A program made the translations under genes and the position numbers. DNA of 64,000 nucleotides from NCBI RefSeq assembly GCF_010731895.1, contig NZ_AP022596.1:1984001-2048000 (forward strand), read 5' to 3'. The stretch comes from Mycolicibacterium helvum. GTDB taxonomy: Bacteria > Actinomycetota > Actinomycetes > Mycobacteriales > Mycobacteriaceae. Positions 53,349-61,947 of the stretch are shown piece by piece. The notes under the pieces were generated by a model. That model was not told the DNA's origin. It saw only the letters and a list, made by a program, of their open reading frames with translations, and did not search any database. Within the stretch, counting starts at the first letter, position 1. The number at the start of each line of letters is the position of its first letter.

Positions 53349-55973
53349 TCAGGGGTGATCAACTCCCGCGGTGCCGGCCGTGCCCGGCGTGCCGTTGGCC
53401 TGTGCATCGCCACCATTGGTACCGGCGGTGCCCACGCCCAGGACCCCCGAGCCGTTGCCGCCGTTGCCGCCGTTGCCGCCGACGCCACCAATTCCGGTGC
53501 CGCCGGTGCCGCTGTTGGTGCCCTTACCGCCGGCGCCGCCGTTGCCGCCCGCATTTGTCCCGTTGGTCGAGGTCTGGCCACCGGACAACACGAAGGTGCT
53601 GTTGCCTCCGGTACCGCCGGCGCCACCGGCCGCAGCGTTCGTGCCGGTGCCATTGGCTCCACCGTCACCGCCGTTGCCGCCGGTCGACGTGCCGTTGACG
53701 ATCGCGGTGCCCGCGGCAGCCGGATCGGTCGCATGAAGCCAGGCGAACCCACCGTCCCCACCGAGCGCGCCCTTGGTGGCGCCGCCGTTGCCGGCGATCG
53801 CCGAGCCGCCGGTGATGGTGCCGTTCAGACCGATGACCTCCGAGGCACCACCGTCACCGCCGGCCTTGCCATTGACGCTGGAGGCACCGCCGTTGCCACC
53901 GGTGGACGTGATGCCGATGGCGGAGCCGATGAGACCTGCGGCCGTGACCGAGGAGTTACCGCCGGTACCGCCGGTGCCTCCGCCACTCGCGGCTCCACCG
54001 TTTCCACCGGTCGCGCTGCCACTCGCCACGCCGGAGTTGGTCCCGATAATGCCTGCCTGCAGCTGAGCCGAACCGCCATTGCCGCCGACGCTGCCCGCAC
54101 CCGTGGCGTCACCGCCGCTGCCGCCCTTGGCGTTTCCTGCAGCGGTGCCGTCCGGGCCGGACTGGATTCCCGCGGCGCCGCCTGCGCCGCCCAGAGCGGC
54201 CCCAACACCGCTCTTGCCGCCGGCACCGCCGGTAGCCGTCCCGCTGGCCGAACTCAGCGCGCCATCCGCGACGATGCTGGCGCCGCCGCCCTTACCGCCC
54301 GCGACTCCGGCCACGGTTGTCGCGTCGCCGCCGGCACCACCGGCACCACCGGTGGCGGTACCGGCAGCCGCGCCGCCGTTGAGGCCCGCGACAAGGGCGC
54401 CGCCGCCACCACCACCACCGCCGCCGCCGAGGCCGGCCGCAGCCGCGGTGCCCGCAGCACCCTTGCCGCCTGAACCACCCTTGCCGCCGGTGGCTCCGAC
54501 GCCGTCACTCGCACCGGCACCGCCGACGCCACCGACGCCGCCCGTGCCGAACGCGGCGCCGTTGGTCCCGGCACCGCCCTTGCCGCCTGAACCGCCGTTA
54601 CCACCGGCCTGGGTCGAACCATCGGCCTGGACGCCCTTGCCGGCGCCGCCGACGCCGCCCGCGCCGCCGGTACCACCGACGCCGCCGCTGCCCGCGGCAC
54701 CGCTCTGATCGAGGATGAACAGGAAGCGCGCCGCACCTGCTGCGCCACCGACTCCGGCGGTACCGCCTTCGCCACCGACGCCGCCGTTCCCACTGGCGCT
54801 GCCGCCGTCCACACTTTCGGCACCGGTACCGCCGACACCGCCGGCGCCGCCCTGGCCGCCTGCGCCGCCGTTACCACCCCGGCCGAAGATCGAACTGCCT
54901 GTGCCGCCCGCGCCGCCCTGACCGCCAACGCCACCCTTGCCACCGGCACCGCCGTCGTTACCCGCGGTGCCGGTGCCGCCGGCCGTTCCGGTGGTTCCAG
55001 TGCCGCCTGCGCCACCGCTACCGCCGGCGCCGAAGATCGACAGGCTTCCGGCGTTGCCACCGGCTCCGCCGGTTGCACCGGTGGCTGCGGCGCCTGCACC
55101 GCCATTGCCGCCGTTGCCGGTGAACAGGCCGCCCTTACCGCCCTTACCGCCAGTGCCGCCGTTGATTCCGGCTACGCCCGTCCCACCCCAACCGCCGCTT
55201 CCGAACCAGCCGGCATTGCCGCCGTTGCCGCCGTTGAAGCCATCGCCGCCGGTTCCGAACAGGCCTGCGTTTCCGCCATTGCACGCAGCACCAGCAACGC
55301 ACGCACCTTCGACCTTGGTGTAGCTGTAGCCATTTCCGAACAAGATGCCGGCGTTGGGGTTGTCGGCGGTGCCGTTACCGATGAACATCCTGACGAAGTC
55401 CGTAATCGGATTGGCCGCTAGCGCGGCCCTCACGGCCGCGCTGGGCGATGCCGGGTTACCGCTGACCGCCGACGCGGCAGATGCGGCCTTCTTGCCTGCG
55501 GCGGCGGAATCGACCGCGGCCGCGCTGGGGGTGGTCACCTGGGAAGCGTCGTCAATTGCCGCGGTTGGCTCGGAGTCGTTCGCCGGCGAGGACGATCGCG
55601 CAGCGGCACGGCCGCGAGGCGCAGTCTTCGCCCCAGTCGTCCCGGCCGACGGCGAGGTCGCAGTGTCAGGCTTGCTGGAGGAGTCCCCGCGTGTCGGGGC
55701 ATGCGATGAACCCGCGGACGACGATCGGCCCGAACCCGCACCGGCAGAGTTCCCCGAGCCATTCGAGTCCGCGGTAGCTACCGGCAACGACACAACCGAA
55801 GCGCCCACACCCAGCGCCACCGCCAACACACCAACCCGGCCGACCCAGCGGGCATAACCTGCTGACAACGGCTCGACGCGTACCGCGCGTCGGACATTCT
55901 CGCTAACGCGGGCCTCGCCCTTCGGCGGGCTCCCGGGGTGGTCGATGATCTCCAACGAATCGCGCACCATCAT
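53349..55973 (-). CDS. PGRS-type Gly-rich repeat protein with Sec-like signal instead of a PE domain
   Basis: The 874-aa protein has a polar start, then a signal-like helix near residues 44-66 (W-V-G-R-V-G-V-L-A-V-A-L-G-V-G-A-S-V) ending A-T-A-D-S. A Ser/Ala/Pro-rich disordered stretch runs to about 185. Then comes the segment F-V-R-M-F-I-G-N-G-T-A-D-N-P-N-A-G found at the beginning of PGRS regions. The remaining 600 or so residues are G-G-x-G-G-x triplet repeats predicted to form a polyglycine-II-like sandwich. No PE domain is present, so export would be Sec-dependent and not ESX-5-dependent. AAGGAAG precedes the tandem ATGs. It is probably a surface protein; function unknown. Repeat-driven antisense frames are not genes. 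Confidence 0.85.
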   Translation of the reverse strand: MMVRDSLEIIDHPGSPPKGEARVSENVRRAVRVEPLSAGYARWVGRVGVLAVALGVGASVVSLPVATADSNGSGNSAGAGSGRSSSAGSSHAPTRGDSSSKPDTATSPSAGTTGAKTAPRGRAAARSSSPANDSEPTAAIDDASQVTTPSAAAVDSAAAGKKAASAASAVSGNPASPSAAVRAALAANPITDFVRMFIGNGTADNPNAGILFGNGYSYTKVEGACVAGAACNGGNAGLFGTGGDGFNGGNGGNAGWFGSGGWGGTGVAGINGGTGGKGGKGGLFTGNGGNGGAGAAATGATGGAGGNAGSLSIFGAGGSGGAGGTGTTGTAGGTGTAGNDGGAGGKGGVGGQGGAGGTGSSIFGRGGNGGAGGQGGAGGVGGTGAESVDGGSASGNGGVGGEGGTAGVGGAAGAARFLFILDQSGAAGSGGVGGTGGAGGVGGAGKGVQADGSTQAGGNGGSGGKGGAGTNGAAFGTGGVGGVGGAGASDGVGATGGKGGSGGKGAAGTAAAAGLGGGGGGGGGGALVAGLNGGAAAGTATGGAGGAGGDATTVAGVAGGKGGGASIVADGALSSASGTATGGAGGKSGVGAALGGAGGAAGIQSGPDGTAAGNAKGGSGGDATGAGSVGGNGGSAQLQAGIIGTNSGVASGSATGGNGGAASGGGTGGTGGNSSVTAAGLIGSAIGITSTGGNGGASSVNGKAGGDGGASEVIGLNGTITGGSAIAGNGGATKGALGGDGGFAWLHATDPAAAGTAIVNGTSTGGNGGDGGANGTGTNAAAGGAGGTGGNSTFVLSGGQTSTNGTNAGGNGGAGGKGTNSGTGGTGIGGVGGNGGNGGNGSGVLGVGTAGTNGGDAQANGTPGTAGTAGVDHP
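53400..55310. repeat. PGRS nucleotide repeat tract
   Basis: Degenerate GCCGCCGTTGCC/ACCGCCGGT-type tandem units on the plus strand (coding on minus) extend over about 1.9 kb. Such tracts recombine and slip and create long spurious frames on both strands. Confidence 0.85.
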
Positions 55974-56218
55974 TTAGGACTTCCTTGCCCATTCATGCGG
56001 AAACCCCAGATGCCCCCGCCCGTGACTCGAAAAGCTACCGAAAACGCGGCGATTCTGGAAGCATTTCCCTCTTTTCGGATCTGGCGAGCCGTCCTCGAAC
56101 TGCAGCCGAAGCGGCAACGACTAGGTGAGGTGACATTCCTTGGCTGCCGATCACCAAGAATTCGCGATCACGTCACCCCGATTCGCCGCTGACCGAGGCG
56201 CTGTGCCAGGCACGACTC
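55974..56218. other. Intergenic region between the PGRS gene and the DHFR-like gene
   Basis: Upstream region of the PGRS gene, carrying its ribosome-binding site (AAGGAAG on the minus strand). The DHFR-like gene on the same strand ends here. No hairpin or operator could be defined; a short A/T-rich stretch near 56030-56090 may hold the PGRS promoter. Confidence 0.35.
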
Positions 56219-56743
56219 CTACCGTCTGAACTGCCAACGGGCACAGACAAAATCGCCATTCACGCCGGTTTCGGCCAGCACCCACTCCGAGCGGATCGGC
56301 AACACCGGCGCTCCCGAGCCAAGGCTGCAGGGCGCATACGACACGATCAACTCGTCGACCAGCCCCGCCGCGACGAACTGTGCGCCCACGTCGCCGCCGC
56401 CGACCACCCATACGTCGCGCTCCCCGGCGGCCTCGACCAGCTGGGGATGCAGGTCGGTGACCGTGCCGCTGTGCACCGTCACCGGATGCCCTTCGGCGAT
56501 GATCTGCGGGCGGTGGGTGAGCACCCAGGTCGGCTGGCTGTACATCCACTCGCCGGGCTGATTGGCGAGCAGCCACTCGTAGGTCGCCGACCCCATCACC
56601 AACGCGCCTACGCATGCGTTGAAAGCCTCGTAGCCGAACGGTCCGTTGACGTCGATCGCGCGGGAAGTCAACCAGTCCAGGCTGCCCGCATCGTCGACGA
56701 TGAACCCGTCCAGACTCGATGCGGTGAAGTACACGGTGGCCAT
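56219..56743 (-). CDS. Dihydrofolate reductase-fold protein (RibD C-terminal family)
   Basis: The 174-aa protein begins V-Y-F-T-A-S-S-L-D-G-F-I, the hallmark of RibD-C/DHFR-like reductases. It continues with G-A-L-V-M-G-S-A-T-Y-E-W-L-L, R-D-V-W-V-V-G-G-G-D-V-G-A-Q-F (NADPH loop), and L-V-D-E-L-I-V. Substrate unknown. Close relatives occur beside many actinobacterial metabolic genes and do not replace FolA. ATG 56743 is 62 nt from the divergent thioesterase start. Confidence 0.85.
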   Translation of the reverse strand: MATVYFTASSLDGFIVDDAGSLDWLTSRAIDVNGPFGYEAFNACVGALVMGSATYEWLLANQPGEWMYSQPTWVLTHRPQIIAEGHPVTVHSGTVTDLHPQLVEAAGERDVWVVGGGDVGAQFVAAGLVDELIVSYAPCSLGSGAPVLPIRSEWVLAETGVNGDFVCARWQFRR

Positions 56744-56805
56744 GGGTGATGAGTATGGTCGGGCCGTCGGACAATCTATTCGCCCCTGATGCTGGAATAC
56801 AGGGT

Positions 56806-57714
56806 GTGACGACCCCCGATCCATCGGCCGAACTGCAGGACCCGGAAACCCCGGAAAGTGTCCTGACCAGGTTCGGCATCACGACGCTCGATGAGAACTT
56901 CACCGAGTTCACCGTGGTGGCCTCGATGCCGGTCGGCCGCCTGGTGAACCCCTTCACCGGAATGCCGACCATCGGACCGCTGGCCATCCTGGTCGACGAT
57001 GTTGGCGGTCGGGCGAACTTCTACCGCCGCGGGTCGGGGCAATGGACCGTATCCAGTGAACTGACCGTCGAGCTGAGCCCCGACGGGATCGACAGCCTGC
57101 AGGCCGCCCCCGACGAACCCGTCGTGGCCAGCAGCCGTCCGCTCGGCCCGCACGGTGCGACGCTGCTGGCAATCTGCACACTCAGCCATCGCGGCAGCAC
57201 GATCGGCGGCGGCACGGTGCGAACGGTCGCGATCGCCGGCGGCCCGGACGGACCCATTCAGCGTGAACCCGACACATTGGTGCGCACACCGCGGACATCA
57301 CTGGCCGAGCTGATGTCGGCTGACCCGATGCCGCCCGAAGCCGAGCGCAGCGAAGCGAGCAATGCGACCGAAGCCGAGCGCAGCAAGGCGAGCAATGAGC
57401 GCAGAGCCGGCACTTACCGCTTGGCACAGCGCCCCGATCCGATCATCAACAACATGATCGGGATCGTGCACGGCGGGGTCAGCAGCGCCGGACTGGAACT
57501 CGTGGCCTCCGCAGCGATCAATCACGGGCAGGCCGAACCATTGCGCACGGCGTCGATCCGGGTCAACTTCCTGCGGCCGTTTTTCGCCGGCACACAATCC
57601 CGTTACGAAGGAACGGCACTGCGCGTCGGCCGGAACTCCGCGATCGGAGATGCACAGGCCGTCGGCGACGACGGCAAGGTCTCGATCCTCGCGCGGGTCA
57701 CCGGATACCGGTGA
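56806..57714 (+). CDS. Double-hotdog acyl-CoA thioesterase (PaaI-like)
   Basis: From GTG 56806 this is 302 aa. The N-terminal hotdog half contains M-P-T-I-G-P-L-A-I-L-V-D-D-V-G-G-R-A, and the C-terminal half N-N-M-I-G-I-V-H-G-G-V-S-S-A-G-L-E-L (PaaI-type H-G-G catalytic loop). It would hydrolyse acyl-CoA released from the pathway below. The linker carries two copies of a 28-bp direct repeat (57337-57397) encoding E-A-E-R-S-x-A-S-N. GTGA overlap with the next gene shows an operon of thioesterase and two acyl-CoA dehydrogenases. Confidence 0.82.
   Translation: MTTPDPSAELQDPETPESVLTRFGITTLDENFTEFTVVASMPVGRLVNPFTGMPTIGPLAILVDDVGGRANFYRRGSGQWTVSSELTVELSPDGIDSLQAAPDEPVVASSRPLGPHGATLLAICTLSHRGSTIGGGTVRTVAIAGGPDGPIQREPDTLVRTPRTSLAELMSADPMPPEAERSEASNATEAERSKASNERRAGTYRLAQRPDPIINNMIGIVHGGVSSAGLELVASAAINHGQAEPLRTASIRVNFLRPFFAGTQSRYEGTALRVGRNSAIGDAQAVGDDGKVSILARVTGYR
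57337..57397 (+). repeat. In-frame 28-bp direct repeat inside the thioesterase gene
   Basis: Two copies (57337-57364 and 57370-57397, two mismatches) of a GAGCGCAGCGAAGCGAG-type sequence, separated by 5 nt. Together they keep the reading frame. This word resembles dispersed mycobacterial low-complexity repeats usually seen between genes. Confidence 0.75.
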
Positions 57715-58880
57715 GCGCCATGGTCGACGACTTCGCGACGCTGTGCGCCACCGAACCAGAGCTAGCCGCGCTGCGCGCTGAAGTGCGCGCGTTCCTGTCC
57801 GCCGACCGCACCGAATTCGGTTGGCAGCCAACCGTCGACGCGTGGTTGTCGAGCTGGGATGAAGGGTTCAGCGCCCGGCTGGGCGACGCCGGATTCCTCG
57901 GCCTGACCATTCCGCGGGACTACGGCGGGCAGGGCCTCAGCCATCTGCACCGCTACGTGGTGACTGAGGAGCTGCTGGCCGCGGGAGCTCCGGTGGCCGC
58001 ACACTGGATCGCCGACCGTCAGGTCGCTCCCGGCCTGCTGGCCTACGGCTCCGAAGAGCAGCGACAGCGGCTGCTTCCCAGCATCGCTGCCGGACGCTAC
58101 TTCTCGGCGATCGGTATGAGTGAGCCGCAGGCCGGTTCGGATCTCGCCGCGTCCGCCGCCAAGGCCACCCGGACTGACGGTGGCTGGCTGCTGTCGGGCA
58201 CCAAGGTGTGGACCAGCGGCGCGCATCTGGCTCATCAGATCGTGGTGTTGGCCCGTACCAGTCCGGTGGACCCAGACCGGCGGCATGCCGGGTTCAGCCA
58301 GTTCATCGTGCCCACCGACTCGGAGCGCCTAACGATCAGCCCCATCGTGATGATGTCCGGCGAGCACCACTTCAACGAAGTCACCTTCGACGAGGTGTTC
58401 GTCGGCGACGACAATCTACTGGGCGAGATCGGTGCCGGCTGGCACCAGGTCACGGCCGAATTGTCGTTCGAACGCAGCGGCCCCGAACGCATCCTGAGCA
58501 CCGCTCCGTTGCTGACCGCGCTGGTGCGGCTGCTGGCAAACCTGGACGATCTCGACGACCATGCCGCCGCGGCCGTCGGCGATCTGCTAGCCAGAGTCAT
58601 CTCACTGCGCCAGCTGTCGGTGTCGGTGGCCAGGGCGCTGGCCGCCGGGCAGTCGCCGGCGAACGAAGCCGCACTGGTCAAAGACCTGGGCACCAGCTTC
58701 GAACAGGAGTCGGTGGACCTGGCCGCCGACCTGCTCTCCTACGCTGCCGACACGCCGGACCGCGACCGGGTGGCCGCGCTGTTGGACATCGCGCGACTGC
58801 ACTCACCGCTGTTCACGCTGCGCGGCGGCACCAACGAGGTGCTGCGCGGCGTGGTGGCACGGGGAATGGGGTTGCGGTGA
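57711..58880 (+). CDS. Acyl-CoA dehydrogenase, first subunit of a pair
   Basis: The 389-aa dehydrogenase has the ordered family motifs: P-R-D-Y-G-G-Q-G, the FAD/substrate motif M-S-E-P-Q-A-G-S-D-L-A, W-T-S-G-A-H, and the C-terminal R-G-G-T-N-E-V-L-R-G-V-V-A-R. GTG 57711 overlaps the thioesterase stop (ATG 57720 is also possible). Immediate coupling to a second, more divergent dehydrogenase suggests an alpha2beta2 heteromer, as with FadE26/27 and FadE28/29 for sterol side chains. Which substrate is used is unknown. Confidence 0.88.
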   Translation: MSAMVDDFATLCATEPELAALRAEVRAFLSADRTEFGWQPTVDAWLSSWDEGFSARLGDAGFLGLTIPRDYGGQGLSHLHRYVVTEELLAAGAPVAAHWIADRQVAPGLLAYGSEEQRQRLLPSIAAGRYFSAIGMSEPQAGSDLAASAAKATRTDGGWLLSGTKVWTSGAHLAHQIVVLARTSPVDPDRRHAGFSQFIVPTDSERLTISPIVMMSGEHHFNEVTFDEVFVGDDNLLGEIGAGWHQVTAELSFERSGPERILSTAPLLTALVRLLANLDDLDDHAAAAVGDLLARVISLRQLSVSVARALAAGQSPANEAALVKDLGTSFEQESVDLAADLLSYAADTPDRDRVAALLDIARLHSPLFTLRGGTNEVLRGVVARGMGLR

Positions 58881-59935
58881 CGCGAGCATTGACCGGTGGG
58901 GTGTTCGGGCCCCTAGGCGGCACCAGCGATTTCGCCGAGCTGCGGCGGCTAGCCGAGGGTATCGGCGCGCGATCCTTCGACGACCGGATCGGCCACCGCG
59001 GTCTACCCGACGAATTCGACGCCACTGCTTGGGGCCATCTCCAGGACGCCGGCCTGGCCCGCCTGACGAGCGACCTCGAATCTGGCGGTGGTCCAACAGA
59101 ATTGGGCCTGATTCTGCGTGCGCTGGCTCGTCACGCCGTCACGGTGCCGCTCGCGGAGACCGATGTGCTGGCCGGCTGGCTCGCCGCCAAGGCCGGGCTC
59201 GTGGTACCCGGCGAGGGCCCGCTGACAATCGCGATCGGCCCAGCCGGGGCGACGACCATCCCTGGCGTGCCGTATGCCGGTGCCGCTGCCGCGATCGTGC
59301 TGGCCCTGCGCGACGGCCCCACACTTCAGGTCGCGATCGCCCACCCCGCGACCATCGCCACGGGGCACAACCTCGGCGGCGAGCCACGCGACACCGTCAC
59401 CGTGGTCGCGCCAACGGAGTTCGTCACCGTCGGCGGTGCAGCCGACGAACTGATGCGGCGCGGGGCGTGGGCGCGCTGCGTGCAGTCGCTGGGCGCATTG
59501 GACGCCGCGGTCGAGTTCTCGGTGGCCCACACTCGCGATCGTGAGCAATTCGGCCGGCCGCTGAGCGCCTTCCAGTCCGTGCAACACACGCTGGCGAAGA
59601 TGGCCGGTGAAGTGGAGCGGGCAAGGGCAGCCACCGAACTGGCCGTCGCCGCCGTCGCCGACCACGGATTCGACAGCGTCCAGGCCGATTACGCGGTAAC
59701 AGTGGCCAAAGTGGTGCTGGGCCGCGTCGTGCCGACCGTCGTCACCGCCGCCCACCAGCTGCACGGTGCGATCGGCGTGACCATCGAGCACCGGCTGTGG
59801 CTGGCGACTATGCGGGCCCGCGGCTGGATCGACGAGTTCGGCGACACCGCGTCGCATGCCCGCCACCTGGGCCGGCTGGCGCTGGCTGCCGCCCGCGACG
59901 GCGACCCGTGGGATTTCGTCGTCGGACGCTACTGA
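58877..59935 (+). CDS. Acyl-CoA dehydrogenase-like second subunit
   Basis: The 352-aa protein is related to acyl-CoA dehydrogenases but degenerate in the N-terminal and middle domains: no TEPxAGSD motif is visible. The C-terminal helical domain keeps R-D-R-E-Q-F-G-R-P-L-S-A-F-Q-S-V-Q-H and H-Q-L-H-G-A-I-G-V-T-I-E-H-R-L-W. This is typical of the partner subunit in heteromeric mycobacterial dehydrogenases. GTG 58877 overlaps the stop of the first subunit (GTGA). The convergent LysR gene overlaps its end by 7 nt. Confidence 0.85.
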   Translation: MTRALTGGVFGPLGGTSDFAELRRLAEGIGARSFDDRIGHRGLPDEFDATAWGHLQDAGLARLTSDLESGGGPTELGLILRALARHAVTVPLAETDVLAGWLAAKAGLVVPGEGPLTIAIGPAGATTIPGVPYAGAAAAIVLALRDGPTLQVAIAHPATIATGHNLGGEPRDTVTVVAPTEFVTVGGAADELMRRGAWARCVQSLGALDAAVEFSVAHTRDREQFGRPLSAFQSVQHTLAKMAGEVERARAATELAVAAVADHGFDSVQADYAVTVAKVVLGRVVPTVVTAAHQLHGAIGVTIEHRLWLATMRARGWIDEFGDTASHARHLGRLALAAARDGDPWDFVVGRY

Positions 59936-60825
59936 TCGACCACTTCTTGGGCGACGGTCGTCAGAATGTCGATTACCTGCGCGACCGCGGGACGCGCGGT
60001 GGCTCCGACGCGTGTGACTGCCTCGATCCGGCGTGCGATACGCACTCCACTGAGCGGCTTGCGAACAAGCGCTCGTGTGGTGTGGACGTACCGGGGCAGT
60101 AGAGCAATGCCGACCCCAGCCGCAACAAGTTCCTCGACGACTCGGAAGTCGTTGACTCGCTGAACGATTCGCGGACGGACGCCGGCAATGGTCGCCAGAG
60201 AGCGCAGGACGTCGTCAACCATCAGTCCACCCTCGACGCCGATCCAGGCTTCGTCGGCCAGTTCACGCAGCGGGATGCGCGAACTGTCAGCCAACCGATG
60301 ATGCTGTGGCAGCAGGATTTCGAGAGGCTCGCGCAGCAGCGGGATGGCCTCGATTCGAGGTCCCCATGGGTTGGTGTCCCGCTCGTCGCGGTGCACGACG
60401 ACGACGTCGAAATCGGCGAGTTGAGTGGGTGCGTTCATCGCGGGCTGATCGATATCGCGACCCAGCACCTCCACGCCGACGGCGGCAGCGCGAGTGATGA
60501 GTCCAGCGAGCAACATTGCGGCACCCGAAGGGAACATGGCCACCCGGACAGTGCCACGCGGGGTGGACCGGTAGGCGTCCATATCCGCCTGCGCCCGGTC
60601 GAGGGCGGCAAGAACCTCATCGGCCCGGGCGACCAGGGTGCGGCCGGCATCGGTGAGTCGCACCCGGCGCCCGTCGGGTTCCAGGAGCGGGACCCCGGCC
60701 TCGCGTCGCAAGATCTTGAGCTGTTGGGAAACCGCTGATGGCGTCAGTGACATCGCCTCGGCGACTGCGTGCACAGTGCCGCGCTCAGACAGTTCGCGCA
60801 AGAGGCGCAACCGCACCACATCCAT
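59929..60825 (-). CDS. LysR-family regulator
   Basis: The 298-aa protein has an N-terminal winged helix (L-R-E-L-S-E-R-G-T-V-H-A-V-A-E-A-M-S-L, then S-A-V-S-Q-Q-L-K). The periplasmic-binding-like effector domain follows from about residue 90. It diverges from the EamA transporter gene with 72 nt between starts, the usual regulator/target pair. The ligand is probably a small metabolite exported by that transporter. Confidence 0.9.
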   Translation of the reverse strand: MDVVRLRLLRELSERGTVHAVAEAMSLTPSAVSQQLKILRREAGVPLLEPDGRRVRLTDAGRTLVARADEVLAALDRAQADMDAYRSTPRGTVRVAMFPSGAAMLLAGLITRAAAVGVEVLGRDIDQPAMNAPTQLADFDVVVVHRDERDTNPWGPRIEAIPLLREPLEILLPQHHRLADSSRIPLRELADEAWIGVEGGLMVDDVLRSLATIAGVRPRIVQRVNDFRVVEELVAAGVGIALLPRYVHTTRALVRKPLSGVRIARRIEAVTRVGATARPAVAQVIDILTTVAQEVVDQ

Positions 60826-60829
60826 GTAG

Positions 60830-60846
60830 CTAATCTACTGGTTTAG
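60830..60846. promoter_or_regulatory. Possible LysR-binding dyad
   Basis: CTAA-N9-TTAG lies in an AT-rich stretch just upstream of the lysR start and 52 nt before the EamA start. A weak dyad, placed where a LysR autoregulatory site is expected. Confidence 0.35.
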
Positions 60847-60897
60847 TTCACAATGTATTGCTTGTCTAATGAGTTGGCGCCTGGGCACCATGTCGTC

Positions 60898-61947
60898 ATG
60901 TCCGCCCACCGCCATGTCGACGTGGCTCTGCTCGTCGTCGCCGTCGCCTGGGGATCGAGCTATCTGGCGGCCAAGGAAGTCGCCACAACCGAGAGTGTGT
61001 TCGGGTTTCTCGTCATCAGGTTCGCCCTTGCCGCGGCCGGACTGATGGTCGTGCTGGGCACGAGACTGCGCCGCATCACTCGATCCGAGATCGCGTTTGG
61101 CGGCCTGTTCGGAACGATCCTCAGCGTCATCTTCACCCTGGAGACATTCGGGCTCACCACGACGTCGGCATCGAACGCGGGACTGATCATCTCCCTGACC
61201 ATTGTGCTGACTCCGTTGCTAGAGCAGTGGATTCACGGCACGCGCCTGCCCGCGACCTTCTACTGCGCGAGCATGGTCGCGGTCCTCGGCGTTGGACTTC
61301 TCACTCAACGGGGCGGATACGCCAGACCGAGCCTCGGTGACGTGTTGATGGTGCTCGCCGCTGCGGCCCGTGCGGGTCACGTCATCGTGATGGCACACCT
61401 TTCCAGGGGCCGAAGCCTCAACCCCGGATGCGTCACTCTCGTGCAGATCTGCTTCTGCCTGGCGGTGTTCAGCACCGTCGCTCAGTTCACCGGCCGCGGC
61501 GCGGGAGACGTCGCTGCCCACTTGCCGCTCCAGGGCTGGCTCATCACCGCCTACCTCGCCCTGGCGTGCACTGTCTTCGCGTTCGTCATCCAAGCCTGGG
61601 CGGTGCGCCGAACGTCGCCAGCACGAGTGAGTCTGCTGCTGGGCACCGAACCGCTGTGGGCGGCCGCGGTCGGAATCCTCGTCGCCGGGGACCCGCTCAG
61701 CGTTGCCGCAGTCGCCGGCGCCATGCTGGTGCTCGCCGGAACGAACTGGGGCAGAACAATTGTCGTAGCGTCGAGCTCAGAGCCACGTCCCGCGCCAAGT
61801 CAAGCTCCCCCGAGCTCGAAGTTGCTCGGGAGATCTACCTATTTATGGCAACCCGGATCTAGCTGCCGGTCCAGTTCGGCGCGCGCTTCTCGGCGAATGC
61901 CACCGCGCCTTCGCGCGCGTCGTTGGAGGCGAAGACGGGCATCATGA
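60898..61947 (+). CDS. EamA/DMT-family exporter with abnormal C-terminal extension
   Basis: From ATG 60898 the protein is 349 aa. Residues 1-290 hold ten membrane helices in two EamA repeats (V-A-V-A-W-G-S-S-Y-L-A-A-K-E at the start; G-T-E-P-L-W-A-A in repeat two). It should export a small metabolite under LysR control. The final 50 or so residues are Ser/Arg-rich, and the last 89 nt are antisense to the 3' end of echA1. The normal stop codon seems to have been lost, or the gene was joined to echA1 by a rearrangement. Confidence 0.82.
   Translation: MSAHRHVDVALLVVAVAWGSSYLAAKEVATTESVFGFLVIRFALAAAGLMVVLGTRLRRITRSEIAFGGLFGTILSVIFTLETFGLTTTSASNAGLIISLTIVLTPLLEQWIHGTRLPATFYCASMVAVLGVGLLTQRGGYARPSLGDVLMVLAAAARAGHVIVMAHLSRGRSLNPGCVTLVQICFCLAVFSTVAQFTGRGAGDVAAHLPLQGWLITAYLALACTVFAFVIQAWAVRRTSPARVSLLLGTEPLWAAAVGILVAGDPLSVAAVAGAMLVLAGTNWGRTIVVASSSEPRPAPSQAPPSSKLLGRSTYLWQPGSSCRSSSARASRRMPPRLRARRWRRRRAS

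Noticed and set aside
53400..55310. CRISPR-like regular repeats
   Set aside because: The repeats are short, degenerate, in-frame coding triplets without unique spacers; they are PGRS coding sequence.
53297..55857. Long Pro/Ala-rich frames on the plus strand opposite the PGRS gene
   Set aside because: Produced by the triplet repeat bias of the PGRS tract; no ribosome-binding sites or known domains.
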